Source of the DNA: Tetracladium setigerum
Taxonomy: Eukaryota; Ascomycota; Leotiomycetes; Helotiales
DNA length: 64,000 nt
NCBI GenBank assembly: GCA_031472005.1
Contig: PZJY01000004.1
Span: 2,330,556-2,394,555, forward strand
Reading direction: 5' to 3'
The translations under genes were made by a program, and so were the position numbers. This document shows positions 47,201 to 59,303 of the stretch, in pieces (the first letter of the stretch is position 1; each line of letters opens with the position of its first letter). The notes beneath the pieces are model-generated. The model had not been told where the DNA came from and made no database searches. It saw only the letters and a list, made by a program, of their open reading frames with translations.

Positions 47201-50200
47201 GTCATTCCATCAAAGCAGATGATTACCCAGCAAGCTGCACAGAAAGCTGCACAAGCTAATGCAGACAAATCAAGAAACGTCTTTTTGGATGCCCGACGAA
47301 AAGCCGAGCAAGAACGTCAAAGACAAAAAGAGGACGCAATTGCGAGAGCCCAAGCCCTTCGAGCACCAGGTGGATCAGGACTTAAGAATCTTAGCGGCAT
47401 CGTTGGAAAAGAGCACGATCCTGTACGTAGTGAGATTATGGTGGGATCATCTGAGGAAGATTCTGATGAAGACAACGACGGCGATGACACCAACTCACTT
47501 GTGAAGCTCCGCAAAAAGACTTCAGGTAAAGTTGCTGAGTACGAAGAAAGCAAGAGGCGCGCACTCAAGCAAATGCCGCAAGGTCCTGTCAAGAAGACAA
47601 AGGTGCAGAGATCAGCAAAGGATCTGCGTGCACGAGTTGAGCCCAATATGGACATGCTTTATACGGAGATCCTTAACTGGAATCTCTTCCACCAAGGAGA
47701 TGAACCTCCAAGCGAAATCGAATGCCAGAAAATCGCCGACAAGTTTTATGATCTTTCACTCTACAAGAAGACATTTGCTCCATTGCTAATATCTGAGGTA
47801 TGGCGTTCTCTTGTAGCTGCGCGAGATGAAAACGTCAACAAGCCTCTTGAAATCACCATTCTCAATCGTCTTTCAGTGGACAAATTTATGGAGGTGAGCT
47901 CCAAGATGCCAGTTACTATGGATCGAGCTCTCAAATTCAACGAACGGGACATTGTGTTACTCTCCACCAACAAAGATCCAATGAACAACCCACAAGAGTC
48001 AAACTGTCTTGCTCGAGTTGATCGAACCAACCGCAAGAAGGATATTATTGAGGTCACTTTCCGGATCAGCCGAAATATCTCCCAAGAGTTCCTCGCGAGG
48101 TTAGGACCACAAGCGAAAGTCTTTGCTGTCAAGATTGCAGACATGACAACTACGCAGCGGGAGTATGCAGCTCTTAGTAGTTTAGATTACTACGATTTAT
48201 GTAATGAGGTTCTGGAAGCGAAGCCATCTCCGCTACAGAAATATGCTTCTCATACGACCGACGAAATGGCATCGAAATATACTCTCAATCAAGGTCAGGC
48301 AAAGGCTATTCTGTCTGCAGTCGACAACGATGGTTTTACATTGATTCAGGGGTAAATAGTATTCAAGTCTATCCAGAGGTTCTCGCTAATCAAAAATACA
48401 GACCTCCGGGATCAGGCAAAACAAAGACCATTGTCGCCATGGTTGGTGCTCTTCTGACGCCAATTCTTGCGCAGGAGCAATCCACGTCTACTGCAGCTAG
48501 GCCACAAGTCAAGGGGCAGGCAAACGTCGCTCAACCTTCCAAGAAAAAGCTTCTCATTTGTGCACCAAGTAACGCCGCTGTAGACGAGTTGGTGGTAAGA
48601 CTGAAGGAAGGCATTCAACCCCTCAAAGGTCCTCGTCAGAAGATCAATGTCATTCGTCTCGGCCGAAGTGATGCGATCAATTCCAACGTCAAAGATGTGA
48701 TGCTGGAGGAACTGGTTAGGCTGAAGCTTGAAGGAGATCAAACCGAAAAGAACAAGCTGCTCAGTGACCGAGAAAAACTGCACCAAGACGCTGGAAAGCT
48801 TAAGGAGAGTCTCAATGCCACGAGAGCACAGTTGGAAACAGCGCGAAGTAGTGGTGACAAGCTTTTGGAGCAAAGACTTCAACGTGAGTTCGACGGCTTG
48901 AAGCGCAGCCAAGCTCATATTGGCGCCAAAATCGATGCTGATAAAGAGAGCGGAAACACCGTATCCCGTCAGAATGAAATCAATCGCCGTCGTTTCCAGC
49001 AAGAGATTCTCGATGGTGCTCATGTACTGTGCGCAACTCTCAGTGGGAGTGGTCACGATATGTTCAAGAACTTGAACGTTGAGTTTGAGACAGTCATTAT
49101 CGATGAAGCCGCTCAATGTATCGAACTCAGCGCACTGATTCCTCTCAAGTATGGCTGCTCGAAGTGTATCCTCGTTGGAGATCCCGAGCAATTACCGCCT
49201 ACCGTTCTGTCACGATCTGCTCAGAGCTTTGGATATGAGCAAAGTTTGTTTGTTCGCATGCAGAAGAACCATCCTCAAGATGTTCATCTACTCGACACTC
49301 AATACCGTATGCATCCTGAAATTAGTCGCTTTCCAAGTGCACAATTCTATGGGGGCAGACTTCTCGATGGAGATGGCATGGCGCAACTGCGAGATAAACC
49401 ATGGCACCAAAGTTCCACTCTTGGGCCGTATCGCTTCTTTGATGTCAAAGGTGTTCAGACTAAGGAGAGCCGAGGTCACTCATTTATCAACATTCCCGAG
49501 CTTACGGCAGCTATGAGGCTTTACGAGAGACTCAAGCAGGACTACTCCTCGATCGATTTCAGGGGCAAAATTGGGATCATTGCAACATACAAGGCTCAAC
49601 TCAACGAGCTTAAGAATCGATTTGAAGCTAAATTCGGAAACGATATCTACGAGGAAATTGAATTCAACACCACCGATGCATTCCAAGGTCGAGAACGAGA
49701 AATCATTATCTTTTCTTGTGTGAGGGCGACACAGACTGGTGGCATCGGTTTCTTGAAGGACATTCGACGTATGAATGTCGGTCTGACTCGTGCTAAATCG
49801 TCGCTGTGGGTGCTTGGAGACTCACGATCCTTGCAGCAGGGCGAATTTTGGAACAAATTGATCGTGGACGCCAAAGATCGCGATCGATACACTGGAGGAG
49901 ATGTCATTGAGCTTCTGTCAAGACCTACATTAAAGGACAGAAAGGAACCTTCGATTCAGGGAGATACTCTGGCGAGAGTACCAATATCCGCAGGAGCTCT
50001 TTCTGATATACCTGGCAAATCGGCGCCGTCTTCGACTAATAGACGGCCATCTGTTCAACGTTCTCGCGAATCTGTTGGAGATGCTGAAATGACAGAGGCC
50101 CCAAATGTTCCCAAATCCAAGAAAATTGAACAACGACCTGCAGAACCACTGGTGAAGGAAGAAACCCAAGTGATCCCGAGTCCAATGAATTTGGAAAACG

Positions 50201-50478
50201 ACCTGCAGAACCGCTGGTGAAGACAGAGGACAAGAAGCCAAAGGTATGTAACCATGTATTCTAACAGTTTCGAACAAATCTCACGCTAAGTGATCCAGAC
50301 TGAACTTGCACAACCCAACACAGCCGGTCAGGACCTGGTGGCAGCCCTTGAAGCTCGCCAGGCAGCTCAAGCAGCATCCAGTGCGCGGAATGCCAATGCA
50401 CCCCCTCGCCCGTTTCCTCCTCGCCGAAAGGCTCCGGCCGATCCATTCATTCAAAAAAAGAAACCTCCACGAAACTAG
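44244..50478 (+). CDS. SEN1: RNA/DNA helicase Sen1 (SF1B); apparent frameshift near the 3' end
   Basis: Exons 44244-44290, 44384-44704, 44758-48351, 48402-50243 and 50299-50478 (introns 93, 53, 50 and 55 nt) encode about 1994 aa after one base is allowed for. The long helical N-terminal region (residues about 1-900) matches the Sen1 N-terminal domain (EAHWFCPRRFED opens it). The helicase core has Walker A GPPGSGKT (1321-1328, spanning intron 4), CAPSNAAVDELV, the Walker B box DEAA (Asp1555), GDPEQLPPTV, YRMHP and the Upf1-like motifs FQGRERE and VGLTRAKSS. Sen1 unwinds RNA:DNA hybrids and drives non-coding transcription termination and R-loop removal in the nucleus. The C-terminus PPRRKAPADPFIQKKKPP fits Sen1. 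Around 50134-50243 the coding frame changes; see the 24-bp repeat. A stop at 50218-50220 would otherwise end it early. Confidence 0.95.
50134..50222 (+). repeat. Direct 24-bp repeat in Sen1 (copies out of frame)
   Basis: Copies at 50134-50157 and 50199-50222 differ at a single base; their starts are 65 bp apart. Each encodes RPAEPLVK, but in registers one base apart because 65 is not a multiple of 3; 66 would keep the frame. Confidence 0.85.
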
Positions 50479-52661
50479 CTCGCCCGCTCATTCATTGTAT
50501 CAGTATTTTAGTTGGACAAAGGTCTGGATTGCGGGGTCATTATTACTGCATTACAGGGCGTCGATGGCGGGATGGGCATCGAGAAAGGAGCATATTTATA
50601 GCATTATATTATTATAGGAGATAGAGGTGCAGGTAGGGCCTGCTTTCACGGGAGGATGGTTATAAAGTGCCTGTGAAAGTGCCGAGCTCTCATATCCCCT
50701 TCACTCCCCCACCCATTCTTTCCATGTCTCGAAGGCACGGATACGCTTTCTGATATAATGATGCGTAACTCACCGGATCTCTCTCTGAATCTCAACCACC
50801 ACGAGCATTAATGGCAAGTTGAGAGTTGATTCTCTTGAATTTTTCCGTCTTTGCATGTCAACTTCTACCAGCAGCAGCAACTGCAACTGCAGCGAGGAGG
50901 TTGGATTTAGGACTGTGCACAACTGCAGCCGCTCGTTACGCCGGGTTTATTATTGCCCCCTGGTCGATAATGTATGCACCACCAGGCCAGCCAGAGCACA
51001 CAGACGATACGTCGCGTATTACAAAATGACAGAGCTCTCTCCCTAGAGTCCCTTCCCCCCAACGCACGGCATCGAAGCTTTTCATTAGCCTTTTTGATCC
51101 TGATATCTGGAGTTGGAAGCTCGAAACTCTATCCATCTACATGGAAGGAAACGATGCTTCCAAGTTCCAACGGCAGCGACCATTTGACAATATGCTCTGG
51201 TACACAAGAGTTGATCATTACCGAGGCCTTTCTTCCCTTACACAACCTCCCACAACACATCATGTCTTCCCAACAGTTCGTCCACCACTTCCTCCCCCCA
51301 TTCCGTGATCAATCTCTCGCCGTGCAGATCCCCCTTGCTCTTTTACTGCTCTTCCCTGTTCCCGAGATTTACGTGGGCTCGCCCAGAAGCTGAAGTCCCC
51401 CCTGCTTGCCCTGCTGATTGGGCATTCGGTGTTGATGCTCCCCGCATGGAAATGTTCCGACAGGGAGAGTCGACAAGGGCCCTTCCAACGTCCGGACCAG
51501 GGAGCTTGAGCATCGACGACTTCTCAGTCTCACCATGTGCAATTGTGCATATGATTTTTCCTCTCCACAAGTTACCCTTGCATATTAATATCATCCATCA
51601 TCTTTTGGAAAATGGTCTGTCGTTCTGTCAACCAACGGCTCGCTTAGTGTCCCAACCTATCTTCCTTCTATTGCTTTTTGTTTTGTTTTGTTTCCCGCCT
51701 GGGCCAGATTAAACTTCCCAAGCTCGATCTAGGGAAGAAGCAACGTGACGTTCTTGCAGATCTTCTCTGCTGCGTACTTCGTACTACTGAATGTAGTGCC
51801 GAAAGCACAATGTGAAAGAGAGGGTCTTTCGAGATTCGACGCCACTAATCTCAGGTCTTACGAAGGGCAGCCAGGTTTGAAAGGCAGGCCTCCACCAAGG
51901 GTACCCGTACCTATAGTACCAGTGGAATGGCTTCCGGCCGGGGGAGGGAGTGATTGAGCTCCGTGGCTGGTGCCGCCAGAGACGACAACATGGGGGACAG
52001 ACATGGAAGAGAGAGAGAGCAGAAGTTTCTTTCCTCTCTCTTCTTCATCATTCATCCCAATCCGCCCTTTCTTTTTCCCTCTTCTTTACCTCCCCCATTA
52101 TCTGGTGTTTATGGATAGGATTTCACGTCTTTGCTCTGTTGATCCACATATCTACTACTTTACCGGGATATACACTCAAATTCAGAGACTCCCGTGAGTT
52201 CGGATCGGTCCTCTCCCTCACTTTGCATGCCCTCTCCATGTCTCTCCAGCTTTGACCTCTGCCGATCCGTCATTGACGTCGTTAGCCATTCGACTTTCGA
52301 GTCGCGCAGTCGCATCGCAAATTTGCATTCGATACATTCCCATTGATCTTGGGCATCGATTCGAGTATTGGGTGGAATTAAACACAGGACTGGTACTGGA
52401 AGATACCAAGTCTCCGGTGTTGTTGATGTTGTTGATTGAGGTTCAGATGTGCCAGTAATTAAGGATTGGATTGTTGGGAGACTTGCAATTCCTTTTCCCC
52501 ACCTAGACGGAACAGTCCAAACTCCAGCAATTCTCAATACTTTGTCTCTCTTAAGCTTGTGCTGAAACCTGGTACGTTGATTGCGCATTCGCTGCTACGA
52601 TATTCGACTGCTCCCAGGAGTACATAGAGCTAATCTTTCCAATACTAGAGAACGAGGGAAC
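50479..52661. other. Intergenic, no gene seen
   Basis: 2.2 kb between two plus-strand genes. Short frames only; a CT-rich stretch near 52020-52090 is the likely core promoter or leader of the next gene. A continuous in-frame extension upstream of 52662 back to 52581 is possible but has no ATG. Confidence 0.5.
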
Positions 52662-54983
52662 ATGCAGTCTTCCGTCCGATCTGAGACCCCGCGCCAGGTC
52701 ACAATCAGTGCAAACCCGTCCTCCGTCAGCACTCCTGTTAATGGCTGCCTCCAGATCGATCGGGAAGTGGTGATAACTAGTCACACCAGGTATCCAACCA
52801 GACAAGTTTCGCCGTCACCGCGTACGACATACTCAAATCAACATGGACATGCGCGCTCACATAGTGAAGAGCCCAGAAGGGTGGGTCTGAATCGATCAGA
52901 ATCCTCCAGGCCGCCGGAAAGATCTATGAAACGCCAGTCAAGGCAAGAACTGGGGAGCCAGGTCTTGCGAGATACAAGCAGGGAAAATATGAAGGCCCTG
53001 GCGGAATTCTTGATGACCAAGGAACCACCTCCAAGTAATTGGATGTCTATCCATTCAGATGATGAGATGAGTCTCAGGACTATGAAAAAGTTCAAGGTGT
53101 TTGGATCGTTGAACAAGAAGAAAAAGAAGAAGAGGGTACCAAAGTCGCCCAAATTTATGAAGCTTCCGGACACTGCAGTTGCAGCAACAACACTTCAAGG
53201 TTGTCGTCACATCGCCATTTCCATTCCTCTTGAGCACGACCACCCAGAGCTATTTCGGTCATCCACGGAGCCAGACAGGCGACCAAAAACTGCTCCAAGG
53301 TTGTATACTACGGATAGAGGGACGGTAACTGTGTTGAAACCGGTTGCTGAAGTTCGAGAATCACTTTCATTCTCCCCATCCCAAATGAATAGTGGCAGCT
53401 CCGTGGAAATCGGAAGGTTAAGAGCAGCATCTATAGCAACACCACCGATTGAAGTTCTGGGTGTCGAAGCAACAAGAACCTTGGAGAGATACTATCTTCA
53501 ACTCCACCGCCAACAGCAGCGAGCTACGAGGTCAGACGGGAAAAGACCCGTGTCTCGCGGGCGAACCTATCTTACAGAGTCTCCAGTGTCACTTAAATCC
53601 GACCAGCGACATTCCACTGGAACTCTCTACAGTAATGCAACTTCTGCCACAGCTCTCGGGCACTCTCGAGGAGTCAGCAGTATCTCAACAGCACCAAGCG
53701 ACCTCCCCAACCTTGGAGCTCGCTCTGATTTCTCGCCCATCAAATCAAGCAAACCCAGCTTCCCCACGTCCATAGTCGAAGAAATGAAACTTGAATCCGC
53801 CCGTATCGCATCACTCGAACACTCCAAATCCCCACCACTTCTCAACTCCTCAAGTGGAAGTGTACGCTCCGACTCTTCCGCCGGTCAGACCGTCCTCGCA
53901 ACCGGTACTGCAGAAATGGCAATGGGATATCACTCTCCCGGGCCCCAATACTTCAGTCGATCCAATACTCCTCATGCACATTCTGCTGCTCCCACAAAGA
54001 AACTACCTGATCTCCCTGTTGGCCCAGACGGCCAGACAATCCGTCCCTCCACTAGTATATCCTCACGCCACAGATCAAGTCCAAATGGTAGCCCAACTAG
54101 CAAGAAAGTATCACCTACCTCATCCGGGTCACAAAGCAGGCAGGAGCGCGTCAAAGCCCGCAAACAACGCGATATAGCCGCTGCAATCCACGCTCATGTC
54201 GACAGTACCGGCGATAGCCCAATCACAACCCAATCTTCACGCGGAAGGGCATCTACAGCGCCATCAACAAGTCCAAAGAGGGGAGGAGCAAAAATATCAG
54301 TTACCGCGATCATGCTCGTAGCCAGTCTCCCACCATTTACGGGCCTGGTTTTACCATCTGATCTACCGTCCCCCTCTCCATCCCATCGCACAAAGTCAAT
54401 AAATAGTGGTGTAACTGGTAAAGATATACTTCCAAATTCTTCCATAGCAGCAGCGGCATCCGACAACAGCACGGCTGTGAAAACTCACACGCCTCCACAT
54501 TCAATACACGAAATTGAATTAGATGGCGATGATTCCGACACCATCCCCTCCTCACCCTCCCGAACCTACTACCGCAAAGATATTTTCCCCTCTTCAACTT
54601 CTAGCGCGGCGGGCGTAACGCGAGCGAAGTCTCTCAATACAATTGCCACTTCTTCAACTTCACATATCAATACCAATTTCAATACTAGATCCAATTCCAA
54701 TATCAACAACGGATTCGGTGTAAAGCCCGCTGCTGCTGTTACTACCACCAACGATCTAGGCAACACCATCCTCGGCACGCTCGAAGGCCGTCGACAAGAG
54801 CGCCGAGCAAAGAGAAACATGACGCTGCATGAGAAGGAGCTGGATATGAGATTGAGACGGATAGAGAATGATAATAGGGTCTTGTTGTGTACGCTGAGGG
54901 GTATCGCGGGCAGTTTTGGGGAGTTGGGGAGGTTGGGGCTTTTGAGTCCTTCTCCTAGTCAAGAGGAGATGAGTGGTAATTAG
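52662..54983 (+). CDS. Ser/Thr-rich low-complexity protein with C-terminal coiled coil (773 aa)
   Basis: One open exon; 52662 is the first ATG. The protein is disordered and Ser/Pro/Thr-rich. A short conserved-looking block, NMKALAEFLMTKEPPPSNWM then KKFKVFG-LNKKKKKKR (about residues 107-155), contains a Lys7 stretch that could be a nuclear signal. The C-terminal ~90 residues contain RRQERRAKRNMTLHEKELDMRLRRIENDNRVLL, predicted as a coiled coil. I recognise no catalytic domain. Many fungal genomes encode proteins of this architecture whose function is unknown to me. Continuous reading across 2.3 kb and Ser-rich codon use support a real gene. An upstream exon in the same frame cannot be excluded. 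Confidence 0.75.
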   Translation: MQSSVRSETPRQVTISANPSSVSTPVNGCLQIDREVVITSHTRYPTRQVSPSPRTTYSNQHGHARSHSEEPRRVGLNRSESSRPPERSMKRQSRQELGSQVLRDTSRENMKALAEFLMTKEPPPSNWMSIHSDDEMSLRTMKKFKVFGSLNKKKKKKRVPKSPKFMKLPDTAVAATTLQGCRHIAISIPLEHDHPELFRSSTEPDRRPKTAPRLYTTDRGTVTVLKPVAEVRESLSFSPSQMNSGSSVEIGRLRAASIATPPIEVLGVEATRTLERYYLQLHRQQQRATRSDGKRPVSRGRTYLTESPVSLKSDQRHSTGTLYSNATSATALGHSRGVSSISTAPSDLPNLGARSDFSPIKSSKPSFPTSIVEEMKLESARIASLEHSKSPPLLNSSSGSVRSDSSAGQTVLATGTAEMAMGYHSPGPQYFSRSNTPHAHSAAPTKKLPDLPVGPDGQTIRPSTSISSRHRSSPNGSPTSKKVSPTSSGSQSRQERVKARKQRDIAAAIHAHVDSTGDSPITTQSSRGRASTAPSTSPKRGGAKISVTAIMLVASLPPFTGLVLPSDLPSPSPSHRTKSINSGVTGKDILPNSSIAAAASDNSTAVKTHTPPHSIHEIELDGDDSDTIPSSPSRTYYRKDIFPSSTSSAAGVTRAKSLNTIATSSTSHINTNFNTRSNSNINNGFGVKPAAAVTTTNDLGNTILGTLEGRRQERRAKRNMTLHEKELDMRLRRIENDNRVLLCTLRGIAGSFGELGRLGLLSPSPSQEEMSGN

Positions 54984-55211
54984 GTGGAAAGGAAGGTGGT
55001 TGGTTGTTGGTTGTCGGTGGTGATGGGGAGGAGCTAAGGTAGCTCCGTCCGTCTAGGTTTTTGAGTCAAGCGCTGTGGTTATGTTTTGCTTTCGTATGGT
55101 TGGTGGGTGGTGAAGATTGTTGGTTTCTTGTATACGCTACTGTGGAGTGTGGTATCTTGTCGTTGTCATTCGTTGCCTTTGTCTTTGCCTTCGTCTTTTT
55201 CTGGTCTATTT

Positions 55212-55223
55212 GGGGGGGGGGGG
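55212..55223 (+). repeat. G12 homopolymer
   Basis: Twelve G residues in the 3' region of the 773-aa protein gene, followed by another G6 run. Length may be unreliable in the assembly. Confidence 0.8.
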
Positions 55224-55387
55224 AGAATGGGGGGTTGGCGAAAAGAAACTATATACCACGGGCATTATCTACATGCCAAATTTCCTTTTGTTTTTGTTGT
55301 ACGGTACATCTCACTTTTTTTGTTTGGTGGAAGAAGGATAAAAAGCCTTCAGTAGGCACGGTGGGCTGATTGGATGAATATTGAACG

Positions 55388-55415
55388 GGAGAGAGAGAGA
55401 GAGAGGGGGGGGGGG
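55388..55415 (+). repeat. (GA)n plus G11 tract
   Basis: Alternating GA dinucleotides run directly into eleven G residues; intergenic. Confidence 0.8.
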
Positions 55416-56283
55416 AGATAAGAGATCTTTCGGAGGGAGTGGACTTAATTATCTACCTAGAGCCTAGGTAGGTAGTTGGTTACTTTTTGGCATGGTAATT
55501 GAGGGTGCCGTCCACACCTTACATACAACTGATGCAGATCTGTCGTAGCTATTGTTAAAAAGAGAAAACAAAATACAAATCTATAAATCTTTAAGTACAC
55601 ATATCCATATACATATACATACGACACCCACCTATTTACATCCCAACACACATACACAAACATATAAATGGCCAAACAAGTACTCTCGTTAATGTTTATC
55701 TGCTACAAAATCACATACTGTAAAACACGAAAGAACCCTTCATAAAATTTGTCATCAAAGCAAAAAAGAATATTCATATTGATTCTTCAAAGTACAACAA
55801 CAGCTCACTCGGCATTGAAATCCTTTGTCTTTTCCCGTGCATTTTTTGCCTGCTTGCTTTCTTTCTCTCTTTGCTCGAGGTCCCCTCTACTCTACTCCAG
55901 TCCATATCACCCATCTACCATTAAGTCTGAACCTCAAGCTCAAGCCCCTTCGTGCCTCACTCACTCAAGTCCCCTTCTCTCTCCCTTTTCTCTCTCTCTC
56001 CCCATCTCTCCCTACTTCCCCGCACAACGAAACAAGCAGTACGAGAACCACCAACACGAAAGCAAAAACTCTGCAGCAATAAAAGAGCATCAACACATCA
56101 AATTCTGCTATCAAGCAGAAGCTCATCCATCATCCCATCCTTTGGGTCTTTGTCCTCTAAAAGCAGGCGGGAAAAAACATAAACAAAAAATTGCAAAAAC
56201 GCTCCGTTATTACTCCTCTACTCATGCCTCCACCCAGAAAAGAGACAAGACAGACCCCCTACTTTAAAAAGACGAAGTGAAAT

Positions 56284-56311
56284 CTTTCTCTCTCTCTCTC
56301 TCTCTCTCTCT
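56284..56311 (+). repeat. (CT)n microsatellite
   Basis: About 13 CT dinucleotides just downstream of the kinase stop codon, intergenic. Confidence 0.8.
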
Positions 56312-56350
56312 CCATCTCTCGATCATCAGCCACCAAACGATCAAAAATGA

Positions 56351-58550
56351 TCAAAGCATTGTGCCAAAAGTACCATCAGTAGCAATACCCTTTCTTGGAC
56401 TGGCTCTACCAGATTCATCCGTAAGAGGTTTACGATGTCTGAAAGTGAAGCCCACAAAGAGACCCTTGCTCATCGGATCCTCTCTATCAGCCATATTCTC
56501 CAGTGCGGTCTGCTTATCGTGAACTTCCTTGTACTTGGCCATATCGGCCTCGTTGCTGAAATCGTCAAAGTAGCCTGCGTCGGTTTCGGAATCGAGTTCG
56601 GGGACGAATGGTGCTCGTTGGGTGCGGAGACTAGTCCAGTCGACTTCGGCGAAGTAGTGGTGGTTGTAGACTTCTTTGATGGATCCAAATCGCTTTGATT
56701 TAGAGGCGATACAGCTAGACGTGTGAGCGAGTTATCAACGTATTATTTTTGAGAATGACATACCTTGTAATGAAGTTCCAGGTCCTGTTACTGATAAAGT
56801 AATTTGGATCCTCCCAAACCGGTCGCTTTAGAACCTCTCTCCAGTGCTTCAGATTCTTCCAGGTCTCATCAACCGTAGCACCTGCGAAAGGTGGGAAACC
56901 CGTCAAGGCCTCGAAGTGCATGCATCCCAAACTCCAGTAATCAACGGAGAACTCGTACTCATCCCCCTTCAAGACTTCAGGTGCCATATAATCTGGAGAA
57001 CCCACGATAGATTTGGCATAGTTGATATCCTTCTCCCTCATCGATCGGTATCCCTCCCGTCGTTCAGCAATGGTTCTTTGCTCCATTGGCTTGCCAAATG
57101 GCACGTATGTCTCTCCAACCTTCTCTAATTTGATTCTCATAGACTCAATCTTTCCTGGTGCAAGGAAACCAGCAGCAAGACCGAAATCTGTAAGCTTCAC
57201 ATGGCCGGTCGAATCGATCAAGAAGTTTTCGGGCTTCAAATCTCTATGGATATAACCGAGTTGGTGAAGAGCATCAACTGCGCAGAACATCTCTGCGATA
57301 TAGAACCGAGCATGACGATTTGCAAGTACACCCGTGTTGTTGAGTAGAGTTCGGAAATCCCCACCAGGAACATATTCCTAGGACTGTGTAAGCATGACCC
57401 ACAACGCCAGGTGATATTCAACGTACCATCGCCAAATAAATGCTCTTCTCATCTTGGAAAGAGTACAGCAATCTCACAAGCCACTCACTCTTCGCGTTGG
57501 TCAAAATATCACGCTCAGTGAGAACATGTCTAATCTCATCCAACTTGAAGAGTAACTTCTTGCTCATGACCTTCAATGCACAAACCTCTCTGGTATCCTT
57601 CTTCTGTGCCAAGAAGACCTGTCCATACCCACCTTGTCCAACTTGTGTCAGAATCTGGAAATCACCCTGGCGAAGACGAACTCGACGCTTTCGGAGGTTT
57701 GCACGCTCTCTGCCCGCATATTTCTGCCAGACGGGATTGTATGTTTCTTCGGGTGTGACGGGGGGTTCAGGGAATTCGGATTTGAAATGGGAGAGTCTGT
57801 TTTGGCGAGCACCAACATAACTCAAGAGGTCGAAGTAGTAGTCTAGGAAGTCTGCGAAGTGTCAGGGTAACCTTCTTATAAACCACAGCGGATGTACTTA
57901 CAAAGTTGAGTGACATTAGCAAGACGCTTGACATTTGGCTTTTGCAGAATCTCCAATTCCTCTGCCGTCAATCCTCGCTGGGTATTAAACTTCCTCTGAG
58001 TAGGAGGTGGTTGCAGTTCCCGATGTTGGTAGATGTCCTGCCTCGAGAGCGCAGCTTGAGTCTGAGCAGGAGAGTCCAAGCCCAGTCTTGAACTCGGCGG
58101 GGTATTCTCCTTTCCTTGCTTCCTCAACGGACTGCCTGGCGTGACGGGGGTAGATTTATGCAAAACACTATCGTCGGGGTTACCAGTAGCATTCCCAAAG
58201 TATGAATCGTCCACCGCCAAAGCATTGCTTTTTCCAGGAGAAAGGGGTGTGCCCCGGGGAGTGCTCTTCGTCGGGCTGCCACCGTAGGCAACTGGCGTAA
58301 GCTTCATAGCAATATCGAATGCCGTTGGCAGATCGTTGGCGCCAGGAGGGTGCGATTTCTTGCTTGGACTGCCTTGTGGTGTCGAGATGGGAGTGATGAA
58401 GTTGGTTCGGCTCGGGGTGCTAGGAGCTTCGTGGTGGAAGGACTCCATCTGGCTTGGGCGAGTGTGTAGAGGTGGAGGGCGTGTGGGAGAGTTGCTTTCG
58501 TTCTTGCTGCCCTGCGAGGAGGGAAACAGGTTGGTGATGAAGCTCGACAT
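56351..58550 (-). CDS. DBF2: NDR/LATS-family kinase Dbf2/Sid2
   Basis: Exons 57902-58550, 57427-57851, 56764-57377 and 56351-56714 (introns 50, 49 and 49 nt) encode 683 aa. The start MSSFITNLF (58550) is preferred over an in-frame upstream ATG at 58730 because the sequence between looks like leader. After a Pro/Ser-rich N-terminus with many TP/SP sites comes the Mob1-binding region (VTQLYFLDYYFDLLSYVGARQ), then the kinase: GQGGYGQVF, HRDLKPEN with Asp404, DFGLAAG, a long NDR-type insert, and GSPDYMAPE. The C-terminal hydrophobic motif FVGFTFRHR contains the Mst-kinase target Thr. Dbf2 acts with Mob1 in the mitotic exit/septation network and cytokinesis. Confidence 0.95.
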
Positions 58551-59303
58551 CTTTGTTGTTTGGCAAAATGTTGAGCTGGCGGTGATATGTTTTTGTGAGA
58601 CACCACTTTCGTGCCCAATTGAACGGCTTCTGGTTGCAGTACAATGGTAAAGGAATGCAGTCAAGAGAGAAGCCAAGTAACAAGAGAAAGTGCAGACTGC
58701 AAAGGAGTGGGATGCAATGCAATCAATCAATCAGGGGGTGGAGGATAATCTCCAGCGAGCGCGGCGATTCTGGAGTTGTGAGATGCAGCTGCAAGGAAAG
58801 ATTGCGGGGTCTTGGTCGCTTCGTTATTGACATTGCCAGCAGGGCAACCGCGTCGTCCGATCCATTGTCACGTGTCAGCTCCCATCTCAACCCACCTCAT
58901 CTCCAGAACTTCTTCGGAGCTTACCCACCAAATCTGTCTATACACTCTTTTCGATGAAAGAACTTTAGGTTAACATGAAAAAATATATTGGCGTGGGTTT
59001 CTACAAATACAATTAAAAATTGAACGCGCTAGCAAACCTAACAAGTTACGAATAATCTTCCAACTCGCTCACCAGACGCCAGATTGATCGGAGAGACAAC
59101 ATTTCAAGCAGGCCATCTTGTATCGACAAGAGACTCACTGGAAACTATAGCTGACCCACTCGTTTGCTCTCTTGTATCTTCTGCATCTTGTTGGCAAGTT
59201 TGCTTGACGTCTGCTTCAGCAAGAGACTTGCCAGTAGGGAAAAAACGACTAATTTGAGCTCGTACCAGAACAGGATGACTTCTCCTTTTCGTTGGAGGAA
59301 TAT
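58551..59303. other. Kinase promoter and possible 3' extension of the next gene
   Basis: Contains the Dbf2 upstream region. A minus-strand frame at 59104-59307, whose ATG overlaps the TGA of the neighbouring gene (shared ATGA), could be a 3' extension after a one-base frame change, or a chance frame. Confidence 0.4.

Larger units (their letters stand above)
54984..56350. other. Convergent 3' region with several homopolymers and microsatellites
   Basis: Between convergent stop codons. Contains G12 at 55212-55223, a (GA)n tract with G11 at about 55388-55415, and a (CT)n run near 56284-56311. No gene supported. Confidence 0.55.

Noticed and set aside
58551..58730. Upstream in-frame ATG of the Dbf2 gene at 58730
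   Set aside because: The added 60 residues are Cys/His/Ser-rich and unlike family N-termini; the ATG at 58550 begins the Ser/Pro-rich region typical of this kinase.
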